From Odontesthes bonariensis (taxonomy: Eukaryota > Chordata > Actinopteri > Atheriniformes > Atherinopsidae): a stretch of 64,000 nucleotides of DNA. Shown one piece after another: positions 1 to 13,191 of the stretch (the stretch's first letter is position 1; each line of letters begins with the position of its first letter). The stretch lies in NCBI RefSeq assembly GCF_027942865.1, contig NC_134519.1, forward strand, positions 18,634,248 to 18,698,247. Reading direction: 5' to 3'. Both the position numbers and the translations under genes were made by a program. The notes beneath the pieces were generated by a model, which worked only from the letters and a program-made list of their open reading frames with translations, was not told the DNA's origin and did no database searches.

Positions 1-1835
1 CTCACACAAAATAAGCTTGTATCCATTCCATTTAGACTCTTCTCTTCGTATGCATGAGTTTGTGGAAAGGCAGATTTACTGTAAGCACCCCTGGCCAGTC
101 ATGGAACTTTTGCCTGGTTGTTACGGCTGAGGAAACATATCTGGCTGAGTCATTATGCTACTGAAATGGAAACAGTTTGAAGTGGAAAACAGTTAGCATT
201 AGGTGGCCTCTGTTTTTACTGGAAATTACAAACATATTTGTGTGGCTTTTTTAGTGGATGATTACCTCAGCATCTTTTTTTAAAAGTTGAATTCAAACCC
301 TCAAAACGTTTTGAACACTTCATTTTATCAATGCTTTTTAAATACCTAAAGACACTGTAATATTGAAATATTAGCGACCAATATTTACACACTATTATTA
401 GAAATGTCTCTTCTAGCTTAGCTTCCTCTACTGTTCGACATCATGCAACCCCCCAGATTTATGAATGCAAGTCTGTGTCCTGAACCCGAGATTCAGAAAC
501 AATGGCCGGGTGCATCCTAGAGGCTGAACATCTGTTGTCTTTATCTTCATTTAATGACTTGCCTAACACAGTTAAGTCATTCAATTGTAATTAGATAGAA
601 TGAGGGCTAAGAGTCACTCAAATTAGCCATGAAAGGTTGTGTTCATTAGAGAGCCTTATCTAAATCTAATGGCAGTCATGAAGGAGCTAACTCAAGGGAG
701 ACACTTCACAAGTGATGCACACACACACACACACACACACACAGTAACCATTGTTGGTGTCTCTGGGGAATCTCTTTGCATTATTTTGTTTCATGGCCAC
801 TTTCAACACTTGTTATCAATTTTTTTAGTTCACACAGCCCTGCAACCGGTCCACATTGTCAAACAGCATTTGAAATACCGGACCTACATGGATTTGTGGC
901 TGTTTTCAGCTCATAGCTTTCTTTGCTCAACAATTATCTGAAATCAAATCCCCCTGTCTGCCATAAAGCATCTTGATCTGTTAGTTTATGTCATCAACAT
1001 CGCCATGATTGAGTTCCTCATTTGTCTTTCTGTTTCGGCTGCCTTTCTTGAATGAGAGGTAGGACCATGTTACATTTTGTCATCAGGAGAAAAGTACACG
1101 GGGAGGCACTTAAGAGAAATCTCAGCTGTCTGATGCAGTCATTTCTGGAGCTGATGTGAGCAAGGCTGCCATTTCTAAGTCCTGCAGCTCATTCATGAAT
1201 GTCGTAGAGAAGGATAAAATCATGAAAGTGGAAATGTTCTTGTCAGACCCCCAATCCTTAAGGTTAATAGCCTTCTCAATACACGTGGCAGCTCTAAAAA
1301 TATATCTCTTCCTTTAAATGAGCGGATAGTGTTGCTTAAAAATTTCTGAACGCTTTGAATTTTCTGTAGTTCTACACACATAAAATATTAGCTTTCCACT
1401 CAAGACATAAAAGTACTTTAAAAACCCAGTTAAACAAGTGAGAAAAAATATCATTCATTACTTCATTAAGGAAATGGATCCGATATAACATATCTCTAGC
1501 GGGCAAATTTATCTAAACCTCCAGCATTACCAGTTCATTTAAAGTTGAAATTAGAGGCAGAGCATTAAAAGGAATGGCAGTCAAATGGAGTGGGCACCCT
1601 ATTCTAAAAAAATAATAAAAATTGAAAAAGCTATTTTTCATCTTGAATGACTAATCTTTGTCCAATATGTTTTTCAGAAGTGTACCATGACACACACAGA
1701 AGACATTTCTGAGGAGCTCAGTGAAAAGTGTTTGCAAAACCAGCTTTAAAGACTTTGGATTGAAACAAATGGCTGTTGGAAAAAACACACCAATGTTGAT
1801 ATATACATATATATATATATATTTCATTTTATTTA
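1..1835. other. upstream flank, no gene seen
   Basis: AT-rich sequence with a CA tract near 720 and an AT tract near 1800. Reading frames here are short and lack recognisable motifs or splice structure. Confidence 0.6.
718..743. repeat. CA microsatellite
   Basis: CA tract in the upstream flank. Confidence 0.9.
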
Positions 1836-2215
1836 TTTATTTATTTTTCAGATCTCCTATCTTTATATTTCTACATTTTCTATACCCGCTTAATCCAACT
1901 CAGGCTCACATTGGGTCAGGGACCTATATCAGCTGCCTCCAAGCAAAAGGGGGGGTACTCTGGATTAGTCAATAGACCATCACAGGGCAAACATAGGGAA
2001 AAACAACCACACATAATCAATGCTGTGCCAATTTAGAATCACCAACGAATCCAACATTTGTGTGTTTGGATGGTAGGAGGATGCCAGAGTACCCAGAGAG
2101 AACATGGGGAGAACATATAAATTCCACACTTATAAGCTTCAGCTGGGATTCCAACGAGGAACCCTGTTGCTGTTAGGGGACCATGCTAACCACCACACCA
2201 CCATGCAGCCCACAG
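1836..2215 (+). repeat. dispersed teleost repeat ('cccgcttaatcc' family), copy 1
   Basis: Shares TATACCCGCTTAATCCAA, CATCACAGGGC, and later AGAACATGGGGAGAACAT and CAGCTGGGATTC with the standard teleost dispersed repeat. The longest + strand copy in the window. Confidence 0.6.
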
Positions 2216-2600
2216 TAATAGATGGAAGAATAAATTCTGAATGATAGCCGCTGATTCTAAAGCAACTTGTCAGTCCTTCTGTCAGTGAACTGAATTCCAG
2301 CAGAAATTGGGTCTTTCAGTAAGACAGCTACTCTAAGCACATAAGCCATTCTGCCGAAGAATGCTTAAAGAAGGGTAAACTTAACATTTTGAAACGGCTC
2401 AGTCAAATTCCTGTTTTCTGTTGTTGTGGAAGGATCTGAATCGAGCCATCCATGTAAGGAAATCCACCCACATCCCAGACAGAACTGGTCTGAAATTCCT
2501 CCAAACTGATCAACATTTCCTCGAAATGTTGGGTGTAGTTGTTGCACAAGACTGTCACAGCAGAAAGAAAAGCTGCATATACTACAATACACGATTGCTA
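2216..2600 (+). mobile_element. Tc1-like transposase remnant
   Basis: Decayed match to fish Tc1-like transposase DNA: AGAATAAATTCTGAATGATA.., CATTCTGCCGAAGAATGCTT, TTGTGGAAGGATCTGAATCG, CATGTAAGGAAATCCACCCA, TCCTCCAAACTGATCAACA. Coding sense is lost. Directly abuts the dispersed repeat to its left, which may have inserted into it. Confidence 0.6.
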
Positions 2601-5068
2601 TCCAGAGCAATAATGCATAATTCTCTCAATAAGTGGGTAGTGTTATTGTAATATTTTGTTTATTTTGGCTCATTTATTTATACACACTTACAAACATGTG
2701 CACACTGTTAGCACAAACAACTCATACTGATCCCCTCACATATCTCCCCTTTCTAACCTTTGCCTGAATCCCAGGCGTTAACTGGGCCTGGCTGCAGTAA
2801 TACAGGTTTACATTTAATCCCTCTGTTGTCATGAGAGCTTTCTTAATTTCCCGGTAGTCTTGTCGCTTATCACGCTCCCCACACCCTACTTTGAAAGACT
2901 AACCTGTAAAATGCATTTATACTGCTTTAATTCTGGTCTTCTCTGCGATGATAGCCTGATATTCTCACAGTGAAACAGTATTCATACACATGCTTAGGTG
3001 TCTCACTCCCACACACATTATATCTCTGAATTCTGCTGATGTCAGTGCTTGTAGGTGGCCTGACTGAGAGGGACTTGTTAGAGAAAAGCTGAGATGTGGG
3101 CTCAGGTGTAGGCTAATCTGCTCTAACCCTGCACTAATTAGGATCGAGGCTAGTGGCCACTTTCTCCTGGTTATCGATTGTTGGCTTTGCCGTGCACAAA
3201 GGGGTATTTGGCTCCTATGAGAACAGCGGCTCAGGGCACATATAGGAGGAGTCTGTGCCCACCTTGTCTGCTGAATGTTGTTTTTGTCATTAAAATTCAA
3301 CCGCTAGTTCCTGTTCAACAGGCCTTTCCAAGAGTTGTCAAGTCCAATCTGTTAAGCCTTAAATCAGTATGCTTTGTTTTTGCCTTTTTTAGATCTGACC
3401 CACTCGATACTTACTGTACTGAAACCAGCTTTACATCATTTGCCATTATATCTGTTTTAATCCACTCATTTATTTTTTTCTCTCTCTTATAAATAGTATA
3501 AAGCAATATGACCCTCATTGCGTAGATTCTACATTCTATATGTCCAAGAGCATTGGAGGAAGAGCTTTATGACCAATTTCTGTATTTCTTTTATCAGCTA
3601 AATTAATATATTTTTTCTAATTTTCGGTATTGCTCTTCAAACAGCCACTTGTGAATGTCAGCGGAGTTTGTCTTTTTTTGAAAGTCCATACATTTTATGA
3701 TCCTTTTATTTTCATGAAAAAAAACCTTGTATTTATTGTTCCTCATTGTACGCACTGAATCGGCAGGCTTTCTCTCCATCATCTAATCAAACATGTTAGT
3801 GTTAGGCATTAAAGGAGCTTAGAAAGGGTCAAAGTCACACTGCAGTGAAGGAAAGGAGTTTATATCAAAGGGCCAAACAACTACCCACCAACGTTACAAG
3901 ATGACAGTGACTTTGGCAAATATGTCAGACAAAAAGAAAAGATGGTCCAAACTACATAAATAAGGTGTAAATTGTCACAAATTAGAAGTTTCCTTGTAAA
4001 TGTCCAGTTTAATGTTCCAGCCGAGGTGATTTTAAGTTGAGTTAACTTTCATTTGTTGCCACGAACAGCAGATTTATTTTCCTTAAACACCCCTCCACCT
4101 TTGGTGTCTGTCAGTGTGTGTGTGTGTGTGTGTGTTTTTCTGCATCTCTCTGTCTGTCTCACTGTGTCTTTTCTTGTCACCTATCTTAAGCGTGGCACAC
4201 TTTAAGGACTCGACTTCAGTAGGCACGTGATACTTTGGAAGATGATCATTGTGGGAGGAGAAAAAGGCACATGGAGTGTACACACACCTATACACTGCCT
4301 CTCCCAGATTACTTGAATTATCAGAAGCTTTAAGAGGATTTCACAATGGGGGGTGGTACTTGTGTTGCACTCAAATCTGATGCACCTGATGGCTATTGAT
4401 CCATCTTAAGCTCACTCAAGGAAATGCGTGCGACACAGGTACAGTTATTTCTTGTCATCATAAACAAGCTTCAGGCTTTGCTTCTTCATTTGTAGGTGTT
4501 TGATGATGTTAGAGGCTCTCCTTCAACGGTAATCTTCTCAGTTAAAAACAGGTATACAGAACAGTACCTAAAAATAGCAAAGCCCCAATCAGCCCAGACT
4601 GCAAGGTGTGCTTGTTGAACAGAAAACACCTGAACACTAATTTACACCACTCTGAAAATGGATAGGCGCACAAGGAAATTTAAACAAATCTAGCCCTATA
4701 CAGTGTAAGCCTTCTTATTAGCGGTGCAAGTGTAAGATTTAGAAGGTGGTGTTGACTGAGTGCCTCTTATGCGTCGGTTGATAAGTGAAAGGTTGCAACC
4801 AGCAAGCTGTCAAGTGAGAGAACATAATATCAGGAACATACTTTGTTAGTTTTATCCAGACTTTTAAAACGCAAGACAGTGAACTTTGACACCAAATATT
4901 GACTTTACTTAAGATATATGAAATATTTCAATCTAATTTTACACAGAACCGGCAGTCTTACATCCCCTACTCCATAGACCACAAATTGTTCAATTTAATC
5001 TCTCTTGGGTGGGATGAGTATTTTGATCACAGAATACAAATTAGGACTGCTCGGTATCAGTATTTCAC
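2601..5068. other. flank, no gene seen
   Basis: No coding signal. A GT tract at 4113 is the only clear structure. Confidence 0.6.
4113..4134. repeat. GT microsatellite
   Basis: Short pure GT tract in the upstream flank. Confidence 0.9.
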
Positions 5069-6061
5069 TTAACCCTTGTATGGTAGTTGGGTCAAATTGA
5101 CCCGTTTCAAATTGTTAAAAGAAGAAAAATGGTATAAGAATACATTTTTTCTACCTGAAACTCCACGGCCTTAGCTTATTTTCTGTGATAAACATGTACA
5201 AACAAAAAATAAGTTTTGAGCACACATGCTACTATGCCCCACACATTTACATCGTTCAAATGGTCTTCGGGTCAGTTTGACCCGCATACACAGACACACA
5301 CAGAAACATGCCCACACAGACACAATGTTACATTATTATCATCAAAGCACAGAGAAGCTGTTTGTTCTCACTTTCTTTTTTAGATGTTATTCCATGAGAG
5401 GTTATTTTCTCGCACTATCCTTTAAATCACAGGACAGTCTTCCACCATCAGTATGACCAAAATATTTAGTTGCCAGAGGGCTTTGGAGATCATATTTGAT
5501 GAGAGTCAGGCACATAGCGATGTGGAAGAGGAAGATGTCTCCGAATATGAGGATAATTTAAGATGTCAATTCAGAGTGTTCTGATTCTGAAAGTAAATTT
5601 GAAGATGGTCTTCACTTGGTATATGCACCACAAGGAGCACCACAGGTGGCCGCTGGAGCAGCCCAAGAGCTACACACATATTTGTCAGACATGTTTGTCT
5701 AAGAGTGGACAAATTGAATGGTCTTCGTTCCCAGTGAGAGAGCTTCCATATATTCCATGAATTCTCCAAGATAAGCATGATTTATGACACCCAAGTCTTG
5801 AGAATAGTGGATTATTAACATCAATTATAACCTTATGACAAAAAGAGTAGTCACGCTTCCATTGTTAATTGTGTTCTAGTAGAGACTGATTGTGTTCATT
5901 AAACATATTATCTCAGTTGTTTGAAATTGAGATAAAGACAATATTTATTAATGTTTTATAAAGTAAAATTTTATGTTAGAATTGTTTTTAAAGCCCCAAA
6001 TATGTTCCAGGTCAATTTGACCCGAGGGACACCAGAGGGTCCCAAAAGTGAAGAGGGTTAA
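5069..6061 (+). mobile_element. piggyBac-like decayed element
   Basis: Bounded by TTAA on both sides with inverted ends TTAACCCT/AGGGTTAA, as in piggyBac. Three copies of a palindrome like GGGTCAAATTGACCC lie near the ends (5089, 5269, 6010). Inside, from ATG 5453, is a short frame MTKIFSCQRALEIIFDESQA.. DVEEEDVSEYED like the N-terminus of piggyBac transposases, followed by frameshifts and stops. Non-functional. Confidence 0.7.
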
Positions 6062-9049
6062 AAGTTCTCTTCCAAACAATTCTGTTTTGATTGTCCGTCT
6101 CCTTGGGAATACATTGGTGATACATAATCTCAGCCAAAACTTGTCACTCTATTGTTGTTGAACAGACTAATGCATAAGCAGGTAACGTCACTTTGAGCCA
6201 CAAATTGATTCTGGGGTGATGTAGCTTCTTCACTGATCTGTGTTGACTACGAACATGTTTTGGGAAGGAGACAAATGACTCCATTCCTGTGGATTTTTCC
6301 TCCTGTGCGTCTAGTTTTGATTTAGTAATTATGAGTGCGCTTTGTTCTTGGCCCTGACAATTGGGGTCCTATTGATTCCTGCTTGAGGCTGGATTTGGCC
6401 ATGTATCAAAAATGCTTACTAATAGTGGGCACTCTATCCTATGCATAATTTTCTTTTGCCTCCAAGTTGCCATTTCTTTGTAGTCAACGCACCAGTCTGG
6501 AAATTATGAAAAAACCCTTATTTTTTTGTGTTTAGCATGTTTTGATTAAGGCAGACATTAACTAATTCACAGCATACATTGCCAGTTTCTCCTGGGCCTT
6601 TCTTGGCTGTTTCATTTGCTGGTGTTGAGCCAATTTGTCTGCGATGATAAGACAAGCCATGCTTCAAGCACATCTGCACACTGGTGGGACTTGCCAGTTG
6701 CTTGGCTATTACAGATAATCACTGGAAGACAACAAGTGTGAAGCACAGTTTATATGGAAGCAACATATCTGAATATTTTCATATATACTTTGCTTTGTTA
6801 ATCATCTGCTTTTTTTTATCCTTATGTTCTTTTTTGACCAAACGTGTTCGAGCTTTCCAATTCAAGATTCTGTAAAATCCTGATGCATGACAACCAAAAT
6901 GCTTTCAAAAGCAATTTTTGAGAGAAAAGGGGATGACATTTCTCATTATTGTTTATCATAGAAGCTGAAAAATCAGATGAAATATAGAGCTCAACTGTTA
7001 TTTAAAGATACGTTTTCCAATGTAAATATGTCCGATATAATCAGCTGTTTCACATCATTTAAAACTCAGCTGTTTATTGTCTCTCAGTCTGGGAGGCTTT
7101 CTATGTGATAAAAGAGTAGCAGACAGAAATAGAAAAACGGACAGAGAAGAAAGGGGGATGAGTTTTAGAAGAGAGGCATGCAGCAGGAAGCTGGCTCCTT
7201 TTGTTTCCTTGTCCAACGCCCTTGGAGTACAGCTTTGTAGTGTGAACTCCCAAAGACCTCTGTTTGTTCTCAGAATATGAGGGCTGACAGAGTGTGACCA
7301 TCCACTTACACCTGAAGCCATCAAAAGCAGAGGAAATAACATGTTTGTACCGTACAATGGCTCCACTCTCATTCCTTAGTGTACCTGGCCAAAAACAGGC
7401 CAAGAGGCCCATCTGCAACACTGCACGCTTTCACTCAGAAAATACAATCCAGCATCTGTGGCTAAAAAGCCACTTGCATGTCGTTGATTTGCCTCTTGTT
7501 TGATTGAATGCACACTTTGTCATCTGCCTGAAAGTAATGTCAAATGTCTTGGGAAAATGAAAAAGAGCAGTGCTTATTATTAGGATTCATTTAGACAAAA
7601 TAAATATTGACCACAAGAATGGCAGAAAATCAGTGCCAGATTAATTACATTCTGGTCAACTGACAGCAAATGACAAAGGAGTGTTGTTTCATTTGCATAT
7701 CACCTTGGTGAGAGGCGGTCGCAGACCAGCGACATGCAATAACATGAGTGTCATGTTCATATGTCAGCTAATAAAGTCCAGTGAAAGTGACATGACAATA
7801 AGCCCTGTAGATAGCATAGATTATCAGTCTGAAAGCAACATGTCCTACATCCTGCATCCCACACCTCTGTCTCGGAGGAGCTGAAATAGATAACACAGAA
7901 ATGGCAGGTTTGCAAGAAGGAGAGGAGAAACTGTTGATATAACAGAGCTGAATATAGTGATGAGTCATTTTGTGTGACGGCAACAAAGTGTGTTTAGGAT
8001 CTTTTTTAAACATTGTTCTGTGTTCTTTCTTCTCCCTTGTTTAGTTGAATTGCCTGCTTGCTTTTCCATTTTTTCACTTGTGTTTTGTGAAATATTATGT
8101 ATTCGTCTTGTTTTCTGAAAGATTATTGATTTGGATTTGTTTGTTGGATGTTTTTTAGTCACTTTTTTTATCTGTTGAATTCTTGCTGTGTTTATGATGT
8201 TATTGTGTGCTGTGTGGTGAACCTAAGGGGCATTGCTGTTCAGTCTATAAGCTGCTACAAAATACTGAAAGATGCTAATCTTTCTTTCTTCAAACAATGC
8301 AAGCACAGCCCTGATATTTTAGAAGTGGCAGTCACACAACGTTTAGCTTCTTATTTATTTATAACTAACTTACTGATAATCATAGATTTTTGTTTTGATG
8401 ATTCTCAGTGAAATAATACCTTGATAGAAACACAGTTTCTTTCTTTGTCTCAGATTTTAATTGGCTGGCCAACACCTCTGTTTCTATTTGCACCCCATCC
8501 ATTTGACTCTCTTTGTTTACCTGCCACACTCTATAAACTCACTCCATGGCTCTGTTGGATCAGTGAATGCAAGAACAGTAACAGCTGAGCCAAATAGACA
8601 CACAGGGTGAGAGCTGTTGGGAGGAGGGCAGGAGGCATGCGAGCGTTCTGGTAACATGGTCAAGTGCTCGGACTTTGGCATTGGTCGTCCATCTGTCACT
8701 TTCTTACACCCTCTCTGGCACTGACGGGTCATACTCATGGCAGCCAGTGATGGATGACTAATCTTCCCCGGTAATGAATGAGACACCCACCCCCCTGAAT
8801 GCCAAAAGGATGCTGGTAGCAACACAGAAGTCTAATTGTGAATGATATGCAAACACGTATGTGCCAGGTAAATATAGAGGCTGCCCTTGTTTGTTAATGC
8901 ACAAGTGAAAGTGAAGGAGACGGAGAAGGGAAGAGCATAACTGGATGTTGCAGAGATTCGATTGCGCGGGCTGTAATGATGGAAACATGTCATGTGCAGG
9001 TGGAACAACATAAGGACACTGTTGTCATTGATGGTAATGATGATGCACT
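6062..9049. other. adcy1 distal upstream region
   Basis: No coding signal or recognisable mobile element. Parts (about 7680-7880 and 8560-8800) have a more even composition than the AT-rich flank and could hold regulatory sequence; this is a guess. Confidence 0.5.
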
Positions 9050-9499
9050 GCTCTGTCTGACTGCTGAGGGAAGCTCTGTTGCCGCACTAGTCAATTCGTC
9101 TTGACTGAGTGTGTGTTGAGTCGCTTAGACGTGTCTTATCTTCACCTCATAATGCGCAGGCGTGATCCTATCTGAGCCCAGCAAAAAGCTGTTCCCGTCA
9201 GTATTGGCCGTCGTGTGCGCTGCTCCTCATGTGGATCTCAAACGAATGCTAAAATTGTGATCGGCTGCATCCATTTTGTTGACAGTCGGGGAATGAGGAT
9301 TTGCTTGCTAGCTGATGTTTTCGGACAACACAGTCCAACCTGTGGATAGTGTGGAGTGCGTCTGTGGCCACCGGCCAGCCTCCACTATCTGGGACGCTCT
9401 GCTTTCAGCCTGCTGAGCGAGTCTTTCGTTGCGTCCGATCTGTGTCGGAGTGGGATCCGGTGGTCCGTTTGAGCTACACTGTGTGCAGGTATTCAGTTT
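9050..9499 (+). promoter_or_regulatory. adcy1: adcy1 5' UTR and probable CpG-rich promoter
   Basis: Base composition changes from AT-rich flank to CpG-containing sequence from about 9050, and this continues through exon 1. No clear TATA box is visible, as is usual for CpG-type promoters. The transcription start is not determinable from sequence alone. Confidence 0.45.
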
Positions 9500-10108
9500 A
9501 TGAATGGCACTGACATGGAGGAAATACCGTTTCAGAAAGTCAAAACCAGGCGAAAGAGAAGTCACTGTCCATCGGGTGTCCCTTTGACCACCATCGTGTG
9601 CGAGGACGAGTTCGACTGCAAGGAACTCGAGTCCCTCTTCCAAAACTACAACCTGAAACTGGAGCAGACGTCCACTCTCAAAGCCCTGGCGGTCCTTATC
9701 TTCATGTCCTCTACACTGGCCGTAGTGGAGTTGCTGTCCGGCCCCAGCCTCACCATCTCCAAGGGGTCCCACCCGGTCCACTGTGTCATCTTCGTCTCCC
9801 TTTTCATCGTAACTAATGTGAAGTACTTGCAAGTGACTCAGCTCCAACAGATTGTCAACCTTACGTTGCTCTTCGGCTTCACTTTCTCCTTCCTTTGCTG
9901 CCCCTTCTCCCTTGGCGCGATGGGGATGGAGCCCCCGACGTCCCCGGAGCAGGGTGTGTGGCAGATCATCCTGGTCACCTTTGTCGCCTACTCGCTCCTA
10001 CCTGTGCGGACACTCTTGGCTGTGGTGTTTGGAATAATGGTGTCCATCTCACATTTAATTGTGACTGCCACTTCTGTTACAGTGAAAACACAGAAACTAT
10101 GGAGAACA
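9500..10108 (+). CDS. adcy1: adcy1 coding exon 1
   Basis: Residues 1-203: basic N-terminus (KTRRKR), then the ADCY1-typical [11 protein letters not shown] start of membrane segment 1, the SKGSHPVHC loop, and segments up to LWRT. Donor ACA|GTAAGT. The first ATG (9500) has a poor context; the in-frame ATG at 9515 (residue 6, GACATGG) has a strong one, so the true start may be five residues downstream. Confidence 0.95.
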
Positions 10109-13100
10109 GTAAGTATCTGCTGATTAGACTAAAGGGACAATCAAACCATTGTCATGATTGTAATATTCAAAATTTCAAAATAGCATTTGCATCCACATGC
10201 AGTGGACTGTAATGTAACTTAAACCACAACAGATACACAATTTGAACGTCAGTTCAGGACCAAGGATAGCTCCCTGCAGTGAGATTTGATCGGCTTTGCT
10301 TGTCAAATCTGCCAAAAAGCCATAACAAACTGTATTCGTGCCACGACCTGCTTTCCAAAAAAGACAAGTGTCAACTCAGCCACTGGATGAATGCTAGATA
10401 AATTCAAAGAGTGATTTTTCAGTTTACATGCCATTTACAGTAGCTTCCCCCCAAAGTACAACATAATGGTTGTATTTTTTATAACACATGATAGTGAGCT
10501 AGGCCATAATTGAGTTGGTCTGTATGCAGAGAAAAACAAAACAAAACAGGGTCAAAAAAACAACAACACATAAACAAACTAGTCAGTATGCTAATGACCC
10601 TTTCCTCAGGGATGTGATTAAATCCCAAAAGAGTTGGTTGGAAAGGAAGGACTACAGTGACATTCTGCTAGCACCAAAAATAGAGCAAATTTGAAGGACA
10701 CACACATACACTTCTTGAACTAAACTATGTGCTTCAGTTATGGAAAAGAGGGCAAAGTCATGTATGTCATGACAGAGCTGGAATAGAAATTGATACACTA
10801 CTCTCTATATCTTTGTTTTGCCACAATGTCACACACACACACACGCGCATTCACATTCTTGACTGTCATCAGGTATGTGAGAAGAAGATATGTCACATTA
10901 GTCAAACCCTGAAGGCATTTCAGAGCATTTATGCCAATTTGCAACATATGATGTGAAGACTGTGTGGTACTTGGAGGCAAAATATGATATTTGATCAGTT
11001 CATCGCACTCTGGGATGATGACAGCATATTGACAGAGGAGATTGTTTTTCTGTTTGTCGGCTATGAGATACCTGTATTGCCATGTGAAGGACAGTGTTAG
11101 CTGTACTACTAGAGATAGCTAATCCATTAAGCTTTGAGATGAGCTTTGTGGCATAACCCCGCACATCGCAGGCTTGGACCAATCACCCAACTATAGGTCC
11201 CAGGCACTCAGTTCCTAGAGCACTGTCTACTTCCACAGCTCAGTCTACATGAAAAATCTTATTGCTGAAGTGAGCGTGGACTTCAAAAACATGTTTTAAC
11301 TGGTTTCCTGCTCTTCAGCGTTAAGTCTAAATGTCCTATTTTGCATTAACAGAGCACCTTTAAATGTTTTCTGACAAGAATAGGGCCAAATTTGACACAG
11401 CCAAGTGTTGATTGTAGAAATATTGTAAAATGTTATATGGTGTTGGTTTAAAACCTTGTTCCTAAAAATAATGCTTATAGAGTTTAGAGTTTCATTTTGA
11501 TATTACTTCTTCTTATCATAATCCACTGCATATACCTGTATGGTACAGTTTAATACACTTCTGCCGGTAAGCATCACCATTATAATGCACTTTTAAAGCA
11601 ACTGTTTTACTAAATTAAAGTTGCAGTGTGAAACTATACTGATCTGTCTTTCATGGATAAAGAGTTGGTAAGCCAGCAAGGTCAGTATGGCCAATTTCAT
11701 CTCAACAGATAAGCACAAGAGTGAGCGCTTTACACCAATTAACTTAGATGTCCACACATACAAACTCCAGGCTGTAAAGTAACTTGAGCATCAGTTGAGC
11801 ATGTCTATGCTTGCCAGCACTGCTGGCCAGCACAAAGATAGAGTGCTGTCTTTTCAAGGCGATGCATTATTCATTTCTGCGGTAGACAAGTCTGTCTGTT
11901 TTCGTACAAGTTTGTCTCAATTTAGTGGAGGTGTGAGCTTTGACAGCGGATCTATGATGTTTTGTAAAAAAAAAATTTTTTTTGCATTTTTCAAGGCCAT
12001 GTTGTGAAAAGGCTTATCATAAATAAAAGGTATGCGCATAAAATCATTCATCGTTCTACAAGTATGTGATTTATGCCCACAATGATAGATTGCTCGAACA
12101 CACTTGAGAGTTGATTACAGGGCCAGTTTGTTCCATGTGCCAAGTCAGCCTGCCGTGATCAAAGAAAAGTTGTGTCCTAAAACAAGGTTAAAAAAAGTTG
12201 TGCTACTTCTACATCTGTTGTGATGAAGGTTCGGAGAGCAGATTCTCAAATGATTTGATGCCACAGATACTCAAAATATAGAAAAATAAGCTCCACTTCT
12301 AACTTAACTATCCTAAAATAGGATGATCTACTCAAACGCTCCAAATCACAGCTACATTATTTCTCCTAAGTATACATAAAAATAACTATGAATTTCTGCA
12401 AAAGGAAGATTCTTGAGAGCCCGTACAAGCTGTATATATGCAAATGTACATCTTTATATACATCAAATATTATATGGTAGACTGACTCACAAACAAATGC
12501 ACACAATTTGTGCATCAACCAAATGACATATTTGAGATTTCAGCATTTTTTGCTCATAAGGAGACATATGAATACACTTTTCATCTGTTATTCAGGCAAC
12601 ACATAATAGTAATTTCTGTAATATCCATTTAATAATAAACTAATGTATTGGTACTAATCAAATTCAAAGCTTTCCGTGGTTAATTAACTGAAAACTGAAT
12701 GTTTCTGTAAAATCTGTACAAAGAATTAACACTGCCTTTTTTTCTCTTTCCTGATTTGCAGCTAGTTGCCAACACAGTGCTGTTCACCGGTGTCAACCTG
12801 TCAGGGCTGTTTGTGCGCATCCTGACAGAGCGAGCCCAGAGGAAGGCTTTTCTGCAGGCTCGCAATTGCATTGAAGAGAAACTTCGGATGGAGGATGAGA
12901 ACGAGAAACAGGTAGAGGCACCAGGATTCTACTTGAACCCTGGGTAAAATTAGATATGTGTGCCCCCCGCCCAAAGCTGTGACTCATTTCAGCACATTAT
13001 TCATTTCTGTTAGATTTCATACCCTTTTGTCTAGCACATTTCTTATTGCCACTAACATTTTATCTAATGACAACTTTGCTGTGTTTCACTGAATAATGCT

Positions 13101-13130
13101 TTACCCCCCCCCCCACAACCCCTCTCCCTT

Positions 13131-13191
<61 letters not shown>

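Noticed and set aside
9308..9847. 179-residue minus-strand frame
   Set aside because: Antisense shadow of GC-rich adcy1 exon 1.
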